DNA from: Desulfobacteraceae bacterium UBA2230 | Lineage (GTDB): Bacteria; Desulfobacterota; Desulfobacteria; Desulfobacterales; Desulfosarcinaceae | Reading direction: 5' to 3' | Length of the DNA: 14,273 nt | Assembly: GCA_002348005.1 (NCBI GenBank) | Contig: DDYQ01000251.1 | Coordinates: 5,016-19,288 of the forward strand | Shown: positions 6,819-13,854 of the stretch, one piece after another | Layout of the letters: each line of letters begins with the position of its first letter | How positions within the stretch are numbered: the first letter of the stretch is position 1 | The notes under the pieces: generated by a model | Told to the model about the DNA's origin: nothing | Database searches by the model: none | Seen by the model: the letters and a program-made list of their open reading frames with translations, nothing else | Program-made: the position numbers and the translations under genes

Positions 6819-7154
6819 CTATTCCCCCCGCTCCCGACAGCGGCGACACCTGAATTCGCTATCGCGATAGCTTTTCAAAAGCAGGTCGGCTTCGATCCAG
6901 CCATTGCCCCGGCAGGTTGTCGATCCTCCGGCACCCCCCTGGCAGGGAACATCGGAGAGGAGCGGGCGGAGAAATTTGTCGTAGGTGACGCGCTGTTTGG
7001 CGGTCAGCAGATCGATGTTGCCGTCGTGATCAAGCAGGAAGATGCCGACCCCGACCACCGTCCGGGGGTGGTGCTGCTCCCCCGCGACCGCCGCTTCGAT
7101 GTAATGCGCGCCCTTGTGGCACAGGTAGTCAAGCAGATCCAGATCCGGGTCCAT
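6819..7154 (-). CDS. Small conserved protein with C-terminal zinc-ribbon-like Cys cluster
   Basis: 111 residues from the ATG at 7154, with GGAGG six bases upstream; an ATG at 7160 touches that site and is less likely. The N-terminal half ([18 protein letters not shown], then [20 protein letters not shown]) looks like a compact alpha/beta domain. The C-terminal half has C71, C81 and C103-x-x-C106 ([21 protein letters not shown]), a probable zinc site. I know similar small hypothetical proteins from Geobacter-type genomes but no function. It is upstream of sodC on the same strand, 209 bp away. Its 3' end contains two adjacent palindromes (6858-6871 and 6870-6882), and a decayed copy of that end lies behind sodC. 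A possible -10 TAAAAT is at 7192-7197 (minus). Confidence 0.72.
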   Translation of the reverse strand: MDPDLDLLDYLCHKGAHYIEAAVAGEQHHPRTVVGVGIFLLDHDGNIDLLTAKQRVTYDKFLRPLLSDVPCQGGAGGSTTCRGNGWIEADLLLKSYRDSEFRCRRCRERGE

Positions 7155-7247
7155 CGTCATCCTCCATCAGGGTTAAATTCAAGTTGCCTGGATTTTAGCA
7201 AAGAAAGACAGAAAAAGGAGCGCCTCCGTGCTGCCTCGGGCCCATGT

Positions 7248-7253
7248 TATAAT
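7248..7253 (+). promoter_or_regulatory. Candidate -10 box for the Cys-rich protein
   Basis: A perfect TATAAT 66 bp upstream of the ATG at 7320. The -35 at 17 bp spacing (TCCGTG) is poor, so support is partial. Confidence 0.4.
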
Positions 7254-7319
7254 AAAGCGGGGTAGAGGCGAAGTTGCGCGCGCACGCCATGCCCCGTGCC
7301 AGCGCGAAGGAGTCCCGTC

Positions 7320-7544
7320 ATGACAAAACTCTATGAATGCGGCACCTGCGGAGTGGTCACGTCAGCACGTGAACAGGTGTGTTCCCCCAGACAACTGGAA
7401 AACATGGGGGCCTACTGCGACACCACGACAACAAGCGGCGAAATGTGCCACGACAAGAAAGAACACCTCGCCTACGTGTGCGGCAGCTGCGGGCGGCCGG
7501 CAGATCGGGCCGACCTGGTCTGCGACCCGTTATCGGCCGGTTGA
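7320..7544 (+). CDS. Small 8-cysteine zinc-ribbon protein, unknown function
   Basis: 74 residues from ATG 7320 with AAGGAG (7307-7312) seven bases upstream; an in-frame ATG at 7296 lacks a site. It contains C7-x-x-C10 (YECGTCG), C21, C33, C43, C54-x-x-C57 (YVCGSCGRP) and C68, eight Cys in all, consistent with two zinc sites in a tandem ribbon arrangement. There is no signal peptide or TM helix. I recall similar proteins in Geobacter-type genomes, annotated only as hypothetical. The gene lies between the divergently oriented zinc-ribbon-like/sodC pair and the convergent sodB, so a role in the same redox or metal setting is plausible but unproven. Confidence 0.72.
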   Translation: MTKLYECGTCGVVTSAREQVCSPRQLENMGAYCDTTTTSGEMCHDKKEHLAYVCGSCGRPADRADLVCDPLSAG

Positions 7545-7573
7545 GGAAACGCGCCGAAAAAAGGACCGGGTGA

Positions 7574-7606
7574 ACAGGCAGTCGACTAAAAAGGCCGGCT
7601 GCCTGT
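7574..7606. terminator. Probable bidirectional terminator between convergent genes
   Basis: ACAGGCAG (7574-7581) pairs perfectly with CTGCCTGT (7599-7606) around a 17-nt loop. It sits between the convergent stops of the Cys-rich gene and sodB. On the minus strand a run of T follows about 10 nt later; on the plus strand TTT follows at about 6 nt. A second small hairpin, GACGA-CTT-TCGTC, is at 7622-7634. Confidence 0.45.
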
Positions 7607-7653
7607 CACTCGTTTCCGTCTGACGACTTTCGTCGGCAGGGGTTCGCGACGTT

Positions 7654-8268
7654 TTATGGAAGATTGGCGTTGACGAAGTCCCAGTTGACCAGGTGATCAA
7701 GGAACGCCTGCAGGAAATCCGGGCGCCGGTTCTGGTAGTCGAGGTAATAGGCGTGTTCCCAGACGTCTGCCACCAACAACGGTTTGTACCCCTGGGTAAT
7801 TGGCGTTTCGGCGTTGGCGCTCTGGACAATGGCCAGTTTGCCCTCTTTGAGCACCAGCCAGGCCCAGCCGCTGCCGAACTGGGTGACGCCGGCGTTCTTG
7901 AAGTCGGCGGCGAATTTGTCGTAGCCGCCCAGTTCCGCATCGATCCGTGCAGCGATCCGGCCGGCCGGCTTGCCGCCGCCACCCGGCTTCAGGCACTGCC
8001 AGAAAAAGCTGTGGTTCCAGACCTGGGCGGCATTGTTAAACAGCGCGGTTTTATTTTCTTTATACGCCGCCAGCACAATTTCTTCCAGGGTCTTGCCTTC
8101 CAGTTCGGTACCAGCAATCAGACTGAGGGCCTTATCCACATAAGCCTTGTGATGTTTACCGTGATGGAAGCTCAGCGTATTTGCTGAAATAACCGGTTCA
8201 AGGGCGGTTTCGGCAAAGGGAAGTGCGGGAAGTTCTACCGGGGTTTTAGTGGAGATTGCAAGTGACAT
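7654..8268 (-). CDS. sodB: Iron superoxide dismutase, cytoplasmic
   Basis: 204 residues from ATG 8268, with AGAGGA five bases upstream and no signal peptide. It dismutates cytoplasmic superoxide. The metal ligands are H35 (SFHHGKHHKAYV), H86 (AQVWNHSFFW), D168 and H172 (ADVWEHAYYLDY). The Gln in FNNAAQVWNH and the context FGSGWAWLV are features of the Fe rather than the Mn subtype, though cambialistic enzymes exist. The sequence is very close in pattern to E. coli SodB apart from an N-terminal extension of several residues. Upstream on the minus strand is a perfect TATAAT (8290-8295) overlapped by a dyad, so expression is probably repressor-controlled. It converges on the Cys-rich gene. Confidence 0.95.
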   Translation of the reverse strand: MSLAISTKTPVELPALPFAETALEPVISANTLSFHHGKHHKAYVDKALSLIAGTELEGKTLEEIVLAAYKENKTALFNNAAQVWNHSFFWQCLKPGGGGKPAGRIAARIDAELGGYDKFAADFKNAGVTQFGSGWAWLVLKEGKLAIVQSANAETPITQGYKPLLVADVWEHAYYLDYQNRRPDFLQAFLDHLVNWDFVNANLP

Positions 8269-8641
8269 AGTTTCCTCTTTTCTTTTGTGATTATAAGTCC
8301 AGACTTACGGACTGAAGGTCAGATGCGCGCGCGATGACCTTGTGCGTTGACCTTGTGAGTGCCCTCGCGCAGTAATATTATACTTGAGACCGGCATTTTG
8401 GATTTCTTTCAATGTAAAATCACAAAAAATTGCCTTGCTAGCTTTTCCAGCGCTGCTGGCACGAATATTGCTCTTTTTTGCATCAGAAATATCAGCTCTG
8501 CTTGGTCGGGAGCAAAGAAACATTGAGAAAAGTTCATCAAATGGCAGACTTCACGCGCATACAATCCCGGAAGACGTTTTCCCGGACCTTGTTCACCGTC
8601 CGATTTGCGCTGCCCCGGTTTAATGTATACTTGAGGGACGC
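8269..8641. other. Intergenic region between sodB and the YbhN-like gene
   Basis: It holds the sodB promoter at its left end and then AAGGTCA (8315-8321), TGACCTT (8335-8341) and again TGACCTT (8349-8355 within a 10-bp direct repeat). TATACTTGAG occurs twice (8379-8388 and 8626-8635), the second directly before the next gene. The rest is an AT-richer stretch with no gene I can support. The character of the sequence changes here. Confidence 0.5.
8290..8307 (-). promoter_or_regulatory. sodB promoter -10 box overlapped by an operator-like dyad
   Basis: On the minus strand TATAAT occupies 8290-8295. A perfect dyad TAAGTC-CA-GACTTA (plus strand 8294-8307) overlaps its upstream edge, and a second pair, AGTCC (8296-8300) with GGACT (8309-8313), is interleaved. 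A protein bound there would block RNA polymerase. The -35 match is weak. Confidence 0.5.
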
Positions 8642-9724
8642 ATGATCAAAACCGGCTTGATCCCGCGCAATCGTATGGAAAACTTAGAAGTCCAATCTCC
8701 GCCGAACAAAAAGAAGTTCTGGCAATATCTGATTATTTTGGTCGTGCTCGGGCTGGCAGTGAACTTGCTGCTACCGCAGATTTCGGACCTTACCCGCTCC
8801 TGGGAAGTCTTGCGGACGATGACCTGGTGGGCGGTCGGATTGGCGTTTGTGGCTGAAATCCTCAGCTACTACAGCTACGGCTACTGCCTTCATGCTATTG
8901 TCAACCTTCACGAAAAGAAGCTCTCCGCCCCCAGAGGCACTCTGATTGTGATGGCTGCCACCAGCGTCGGTTTGGTAGCCGGGGGCTGGTTTGCTGTGGC
9001 AGGTTCCATATTTGGCTCGGTCCGGCGCGAAACCAACGACAGCACCACCGCGACCATGGCAGGCATTCTTCCCTCGATGCTGTTGAATCTCTCGATCGAG
9101 GTCATCGCGATCCTGGGCATCGTGTATCTCGCGGTCATTGGAAAACTGACCAACTCGCAGCTTATCCAGTACATCATTTTCCTGATCCTTCTGACGATTT
9201 CAACATTCGGCTATCTGCTGGCGCTGGTCCTGCCCAAACAGACTTACCGCGTTGTCAATAGCGTCCTTTGGCGCTGGAACCGTATCCGTAAAAAACCCTA
9301 CAACCCGCAGAAAACCCATGATATGATCAATAATGTAATCCTATCGTGGAAGGAACTGGCGCGCGGCAACTGGAAAAAACCCTTCCTGGGCGCTTTTAGT
9401 TACATCCTGTTCGATATGCTGGCAATGTTCCTGATTTTCCAGGCGATTGGCTACAACATACACCCCGGCGTGCTATTTGCCAGCTACGGCATCCCTTTCC
9501 TGCTTTCCAAGATCGCATTTATATTCCCCGGCGGCATTGGCGTCATTGAAGCCTCAATGGCCGCCATACAAACCAGTCTGGGCGTTCCCAACGAAATCAG
9601 CGTCGTGGCTATCCTCGGGTACCGGTTGTTCTCCTTCTGGATTCCAACTTTGCTTGGTTTCGTTGCAATGGGCTACCTCAGCCGCAATAAAAACGCCCTC
9701 AAACAGACAGCCGTCCAGAAGTAA
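8642..9724 (+). CDS. YbhN/UPF0104 (LPG synthase TM-like) integral membrane protein
   Basis: 360 residues with about eight hydrophobic segments. The family signature is clear near the C-terminus: FPGGIGVIEASMAA (295-308) and AILGYRLFSFWIPTLLGF (323-340), and the first part has the usual N-terminal helices. This family comprises the flippase-like membrane part of lysylphosphatidylglycerol synthase and stand-alone proteins of unclear role. No soluble aminoacyl-transferase domain follows, so this one is stand-alone. The start at 8642 has GAGGG four bases upstream, but a -10-like TATACT at 8626-8631 would make that start nearly leaderless; ATG 8675 is the alternative. It is 297 bp upstream of proC on the same strand with no obvious functional link. 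Confidence 0.82.
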   Translation: MIKTGLIPRNRMENLEVQSPPNKKKFWQYLIILVVLGLAVNLLLPQISDLTRSWEVLRTMTWWAVGLAFVAEILSYYSYGYCLHAIVNLHEKKLSAPRGTLIVMAATSVGLVAGGWFAVAGSIFGSVRRETNDSTTATMAGILPSMLLNLSIEVIAILGIVYLAVIGKLTNSQLIQYIIFLILLTISTFGYLLALVLPKQTYRVVNSVLWRWNRIRKKPYNPQKTHDMINNVILSWKELARGNWKKPFLGAFSYILFDMLAMFLIFQAIGYNIHPGVLFASYGIPFLLSKIAFIFPGGIGVIEASMAAIQTSLGVPNEISVVAILGYRLFSFWIPTLLGFVAMGYLSRNKNALKQTAVQK

Positions 9725-9915
9725 CCCGCGTTCATGGTCGTCCGGGCTTGCACAAGCCGCACACCTACCGGATGGCTCTGATACAATTTTCCTGAGCGGC
9801 TGCACGGAGGCTGCCAGGTTTTCGTGTGTGGTTTTTCTTTCAATTTGATACCTTAAAGGGCATAAGCCGAAGTGACACGAAGTGCGCCTGGCAAGAATCC
9901 TGTTGCGTAACAGAA

Positions 9916-9933
9916 AGATCCTTCGCTGGCGCT
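9916..9933 (+). repeat. 18-bp repeat, inverted copy at 14074-14091
   Basis: AGATCCTTCGCTGGCGCT is found exactly as its reverse complement at 14074-14091. It lies in the 297-bp gap before proC, which otherwise holds only a small hairpin (GGCTTG-CA-CAAGCC, 9745-9758) after the preceding stop. It is probably one arm of a short interspersed repeat. Confidence 0.55.
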
Positions 9934-10021
9934 GATGATGACAGATATCAGTAGAACAACAAATATAGGCAAGCTGCCCAAAGGGCAGACCCGCGGAACG
10001 CCGTGATTTCTGGAGGTAGGT

Positions 10022-10861
10022 ATGCTGCACGATAATAACATCGCAATTATTGGTCCCGGAGTGATGGGCAAAACCATCGCTTTAAGCCTGATCCAGACCG
10101 GAAAACTCCCGCCCGAACAGATCTTTATGGCCGGCCCAAACCAGGACCGGCTCAACCAGCTGCTGGCGGAGCTTGGCGTGCGCATCACCACCAGTAACGC
10201 AGAGGCCGCCAGCGCCGCGGACGTGGTCATCCTGGCAGTTAAGCCGCAGCGCCTGGACCAGGCTGCCCGCTCGCTGAAAGGCGCGCTTGGGCCCAGAAAG
10301 CTGGTAATTTCCATCCTGGCCGGCGCGCCGCTGTCTGCGCTGCAGCAGAAGCTGGAAACACGCTGCCTGGTGCGCGCCATGCCCAACACTCCCGCCCGCA
10401 TCGGCATGGGCATCACCGTGTGGACCAAAACCGCGGACGTGGACGAAGCCCAGCACGAAATCGCCGCGCAGATCATGCAGACCCTTGGCGAGGAAGTGTT
10501 CGTGGCGGATGAAGCGTATTTGGATATGGCGACCGCGCTCTCGGGCACCGGTCCGGCGTATGTGTTTTTGTTCATGGAAGCCATGATTGACGCCGGCGTG
10601 CATATGGGTTTTCCACGCCGCATTGCGGAACAGTTGGTGGTGCAGACCCTGCGCGGGAGCACAGAGTTTTATCTGCAGAGCCGCGGGCACCCCGCCCAAC
10701 TGCGCGACGACGTCACCTCGCCCGGCGGCACCTCGGCGGAAGCGCTGTATTACCTGGAGAAAGCCGGCTTTCGCACCGCGATTTCGCGCGCCATTTGGGC
10801 GGCCTACCAGCGCGGGATTGAACTGGGCAAGGGCATCAGCAAGCAGGGCCTGGAGGGGTAG
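10022..10861 (+). CDS. proC: Pyrroline-5-carboxylate reductase
   Basis: 279 residues with GGAGGT shortly upstream of ATG 10022. It catalyses the last step of proline synthesis, reducing 1-pyrroline-5-carboxylate with NAD(P)H in the cytoplasm. It shows an N-terminal Rossmann motif (IAIIGPGVMGKTIA, 7-20), the AVKP motif (72-75), VRAMPNTPARIG (117-128), and the catalytic/dimerisation C-terminal blocks ALSGTGPAYVFLFMEAM (172-188) and DDVTSPGGTSAEAL (229-242). The length matches the family. No other proline genes are in the window; the 646-bp stretch after it is repeat-rich. Confidence 0.95.
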   Translation: MLHDNNIAIIGPGVMGKTIALSLIQTGKLPPEQIFMAGPNQDRLNQLLAELGVRITTSNAEAASAADVVILAVKPQRLDQAARSLKGALGPRKLVISILAGAPLSALQQKLETRCLVRAMPNTPARIGMGITVWTKTADVDEAQHEIAAQIMQTLGEEVFVADEAYLDMATALSGTGPAYVFLFMEAMIDAGVHMGFPRRIAEQLVVQTLRGSTEFYLQSRGHPAQLRDDVTSPGGTSAEALYYLEKAGFRTAISRAIWAAYQRGIELGKGISKQGLEG

Positions 10862-10867
10862 CAGACC

Positions 10868-10960
10868 TAAGCTGCCTGCTGGGCGGATGAGGGGTTTTAG
10901 ACCTTCCCTCGGGGGCTGCTTGCGTGCCGAAGGCTAAGCTGCCCGCAGGGCGGATGAGGG
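10868..10960 (+). repeat. Tandem pair of a GGGCGGATGAGGG-containing repeat
   Basis: A 26-bp sequence beginning TAAGCTGCC and ending GGGCGGATGAGGG occurs at 10868-10893 and again at 10935-10960, a 67-bp period with two mismatches. Between the copies lies CTTCCCTCGGGGGCTGCTTG (10903-10922), whose reverse complement recurs at 14216-14235 with one base deleted. A shorter copy of the first motif is at 14145-14163. Confidence 0.65.
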
Positions 10961-10977
10961 CAATCCTGTCGTAGGGC

Positions 10978-11186
10978 GCCTGATCGCGCCAGTCTCCCGA
11001 TACCCATCCACTTCAGGGTGGGCACATGCCGCGCGAGTGGTCTTGACCGAAGGTCTCATCCATCCGGTGAAACTGTTATCTGCTTGAAAATTCAATGCCG
11101 TGGAGACCTCGCGGTCAACCAACTTGCATGGTCAGGAGACCATGCAAGATCAAGAGCTATGCACTCAGAGACCGGCGAGAACAAGG
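10978..11186 (+). mobile_element. MITE-like repeat element, copy 1
   Basis: About 209 bp, without a transposase. Its right end is GAGACCGGCGAGAACAAGG (11168-11186), the exact reverse complement of the left end of copy 2 (13855-13873). Its own left end (from 10978, GCCTGATCGCGCCAGTCTC) is a degraded version, so a complete element would have about 19-bp terminal inverted repeats. The core from 10992 to about 11101 differs from copy 2 by only about six bases. Inside are hairpins CCCATCC/GGGTGGG (11003-11022) and GCATGGTC-AGGA-GACCATGC (11126-11145). Transposition in trans by an unseen transposase is inference. Confidence 0.6.
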
Positions 11187-11340
11187 AGATTTTATAGGAG
11201 ATTTACTGATAGACCCATATAGAATTCTTATAAAAAAAGAATATCCTCTCGCTAGTTCTTATTCATCATGGATAATTGATAATAATATAAATCCACAACC
11301 CTTAAATTGTAATCCGAATGAGATCTCTATAGATTAATCA
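11187..11340. other. AT-rich island with possible gene remnant
   Basis: It is sharply more AT-rich than its surroundings. On the plus strand it is open as GDFIGDLLIDPYRILIKKEY and onward to a stop at 11335-11337, with no start of its own: the frame enters from the MITE-like element. It could be the 3' end of a lost gene cut by that element. I recognise no family. Confidence 0.3.
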
Positions 11341-11366
11341 GTCGCTGGCATAATCAGTCGCTGGCA
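11335..11366 (+). repeat. Perfect 16-bp tandem duplication
   Basis: TAATCAGTCGCTGGCA occurs twice head to tail and is followed by GGCTTTTTT. It marks the right edge of the AT-rich island. The remaining 140 bp up to the transporter start show no further gene. Confidence 0.7.
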
Positions 11367-11507
11367 GGCTTTTTTCAGATGAAAGATCAATGCGCCAGGA
11401 ACAGCACACGGGAGTATAATCTGCCTTTGGAAAATCAATCCTGATATTGGTTTTCCATGAGATACCAGGATCCACATTATCTTCTACATAAATTATCGAG
11501 GCGAAGC

Positions 11508-13721
11508 ATGGCAAAGCGTACACTCAAAAGGCAGTTAAATCTGACCCAGGTGATTATGCTCGGTACGGCCGGAACGCTGGGTTCCGGCATCTTCATACTT
11601 ACAGGTCATGCCGCCGGCGTGGCCGGCCCAGCAACGATCCTTGCCGTGATCATCGCGGGCATCCTGAGCTTCAGTATCGCGCTGAATTATTGCGAACTGG
11701 CGACCACTTATCCGGAAACGGGCGGGGCGATGACCTACGTGCGCGAGGCCTGGGGAAAAGGCCTGCTTGCCTTCCTGGTGGGCTCGATGGACAGCATTTC
11801 CAGCACCTTTTACTGCGCCCTGTCCGCGGTTGGTTTTGCCTATTCGCTATCAGTCTTTGTTCCAGGGCTGCCCATCGTTCCGGTGGCCATCGCGGCCATC
11901 CTGGTGTTCGTCATGTTGAACATCCTCGGCGTGACCAACGTAGGAAATATCCAAATCGTGATGGGTATCATTTTGCTAGGCGCGTTTACGTTTTACATCG
12001 TCGGCGGGTTCTTGCTTCCTAACGGCTTCAGCACCGAAACTTTCCTAAGCAACGGCAAGTTTTTTGTCGGTAATAACTTCGGTCAAAACCTCACTTCTAT
12101 CCTGCGCACCATTGCGCTCATTTATGCGCTGTATGTCGGCTTTGAGGTCATTGCGGACGACGCAGAAGAAGTGAAGAACCCCACAAAAAACATCCCCATA
12201 GCCATCATCGTCAGCCTGATTATCATCACGCTGGTCTATTCCCTTTCGGTAACGGTCGCGCTGGGGACGACGCCCTGGCAGCAGTTGGCCGGCTCCGAAA
12301 CCGCACTTTCCGATACAGTCCGCAAGTTCTCCCCGATGCTTGGCGTAGCCATCATTGGCGCCGCCGGTATGGTCGGCGCGCTTACCTCGGTCAACTCCTC
12401 CATGCTGTCTGCCACGCGGGAGAGCTTCACGCTCAGCCGCGACGGCGCTTGGCCGGCTGTGCTTTCCCGCCTCAACAAGGCCCGCGTGCCGTTTATGGCT
12501 ATCCTGCTCATCGGCTTGATTTCGATCTTCATCACCGGTATTGGTTTGGTCAATTTCCTCAGTTACATCACATCAGCGGGTTACCTGTTTGTGCTGTTCT
12601 TCTCGAACCTGGCGATGATCAAGCTGCACTCCAAATTCCCGTACATCCATCGCCCCTACAAAGTCCCATTATTCCCGCTGACCCCGATTTTGGCTTCGTT
12701 GACCTGTCTGGTGGTGATTTGTTTCTCAGAAGTGATGGCGTTAGCTTTCACGGCGGGGATCATCCTGCTGTTTACTTTGTATTATTTCGCGCGTCTTGGC
12801 GTGGCTGCCTGGCAGGAAGCCCACATCCGCAGCCTCTCTCCCGGCAGATACCGCCTGCTGCTGCCCGTTACGGATTTTTCGGGTCTGGACACGCTGATGA
12901 AAATCGGGGCGAGTCTGGCTGAAGCCAAGAGCGATATGAACATGTGCATGATGCTGGTTATGAAGCGCGGCACTGAGCAAACCGACCAGGCGCTTGAACA
13001 TTTCCGACAGGCGCGCCAGTACGTCATGGAAAAATTCATCCACTACGCGGTCGAGCGCAACGTTCCCACTTATTCCAAGACGGTAACCGCCAGCACGCTC
13101 GCAGACGGGATTATCGACGAAATCAAAATGGACAATAACGTCCGGCTGCTGCTCCTGCGCATGCCGCGCGAAACTGCCGGACAAAACCTGATTAACGAAA
13201 CAGTCCAGAAGCTTATCCGGGAGAATATCGTGAACATCGGCGTCCTGTACGACAAAGGCCTCTCTCAGCTGCAAAACATTCTGGTGCCGGTCGGCGGCGG
13301 GTATCACTGTAAACTGGCCATTCACCTTGCCCACGAGCTGTCCCTTATCAATAAAGGCCAGGCGGACTTCCTGCGCGTGGTGCCCTCCGATATTGTCCCG
13401 GAGGAGTATGAGGACCAGTTGGCCTATCTGCAGGAAATTGTGATGAGCGAGCTCTCCGGAATCCCCGCGGACGCGAGCCTGAATCTGGACCAATCCGATT
13501 CGGCGGCAGAATCCATCATCCGGCACGCCAGGCTTGGCAAAGCCGACCTGGTGATCATCGGCTCCAGTGAAGTCCTGCAGGAAGATGAAATTTTCGGTGA
13601 AATTGTTGAAAAAGTGGCCGCCGGCGTCCCTTGTTCCACGCTGGTAATCCGTCAGCACGAAAGTCAGGCTGCCTCCTGGCTGCGCCGGCAGCTCAAGAGC
13701 ATGGAAAAAAGCGCCGAATAA
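11508..13721 (+). CDS. APC-superfamily amino acid permease with C-terminal UspA-like domains
   Basis: 737 residues from ATG 11508 (GAGG upstream, then MAKRTLKRQLNLTQVIMLG); an ATG at 11457 lacks a ribosome site. Residues 10-430 form an APC-type transporter with about 12 hydrophobic segments; the TM1 break GTLGSGIFILTG (22-33) is the APC substrate-binding motif, and FEVIADDAEEVKNPTKNIP (212-230) is the conserved cytoplasmic loop. From about 447 the protein is soluble and appears to hold two UspA-like units: about 447-585, and about 588-716 with ILVPVGGGYHCKLAIHLAHE and LVIIGSSEVLQEDEIFGEIV then PCSTLVI, resembling the G-x-x-G nucleotide-binding end. The substrate is probably an amino acid or other organic cation, sensed or gated through the Usp part. 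It lies between two direct copies of a MITE-like repeat. Confidence 0.88.
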   Translation: MAKRTLKRQLNLTQVIMLGTAGTLGSGIFILTGHAAGVAGPATILAVIIAGILSFSIALNYCELATTYPETGGAMTYVREAWGKGLLAFLVGSMDSISSTFYCALSAVGFAYSLSVFVPGLPIVPVAIAAILVFVMLNILGVTNVGNIQIVMGIILLGAFTFYIVGGFLLPNGFSTETFLSNGKFFVGNNFGQNLTSILRTIALIYALYVGFEVIADDAEEVKNPTKNIPIAIIVSLIIITLVYSLSVTVALGTTPWQQLAGSETALSDTVRKFSPMLGVAIIGAAGMVGALTSVNSSMLSATRESFTLSRDGAWPAVLSRLNKARVPFMAILLIGLISIFITGIGLVNFLSYITSAGYLFVLFFSNLAMIKLHSKFPYIHRPYKVPLFPLTPILASLTCLVVICFSEVMALAFTAGIILLFTLYYFARLGVAAWQEAHIRSLSPGRYRLLLPVTDFSGLDTLMKIGASLAEAKSDMNMCMMLVMKRGTEQTDQALEHFRQARQYVMEKFIHYAVERNVPTYSKTVTASTLADGIIDEIKMDNNVRLLLLRMPRETAGQNLINETVQKLIRENIVNIGVLYDKGLSQLQNILVPVGGGYHCKLAIHLAHELSLINKGQADFLRVVPSDIVPEEYEDQLAYLQEIVMSELSGIPADASLNLDQSDSAAESIIRHARLGKADLVIIGSSEVLQEDEIFGEIVEKVAAGVPCSTLVIRQHESQAASWLRRQLKSMEKSAE

Positions 13722-13729
13722 GCTTTTTT
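13705..13729 (+). terminator. Candidate terminator overlapping the permease stop
   Basis: AAAAAAGC (13705-13712) and GCTTTTTT (13722-13729) are perfect inverted repeats with a 9-nt loop containing the stop codon. The stem is A/T-rich, so it is weak thermodynamically, but the T-run is right for termination. Confidence 0.4.
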
Positions 13730-13854
13730 GCCGCCTTTACGCGCCTGAGGACGATTTCTGAACAAGCGCGGAGATATCTCAATCGCAAACGCGCACCGGG
13801 CTAACATTTCGCTGCCTGAGCTTTCCACAAATCAACCCGCCCGAGCCTGCAGAG

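Noticed and set aside
5884..6870. A 328-codon open frame on the plus strand opposite sodC.
   Set aside because: It is antisense to a certain Cu,Zn SOD gene over most of its length, is low in recognisable motifs and runs through intergenic DNA at both ends; a GC-driven shadow.
6858..6882. Adjacent palindromes GCTATCGCGATAGC and GCTTTTCAAAAGC as a terminator or operator.
   Set aside because: They lie inside the coding end of the zinc-ribbon-like gene without a T-run after them; the first is not kept in the decayed copy.
8305..8523. Minus-strand small open frame upstream of sodB.
   Set aside because: It would run into the sodB promoter region, has no ribosome site that I can see and no family resemblance.
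8384..8623. Small open frame (TTG start) with one hydrophobic segment between sodB and the YbhN-like gene.
   Set aside because: No ribosome site, no ATG, no recognisable family; cannot be separated from chance.
10992..11145. Possible riboswitch upstream of the permease gene.
   Set aside because: It matches no riboswitch consensus I know (c-di-AMP, SAM, glycine and others checked by eye), it is about 350 bp from the start codon, and a second copy lies downstream of the gene.
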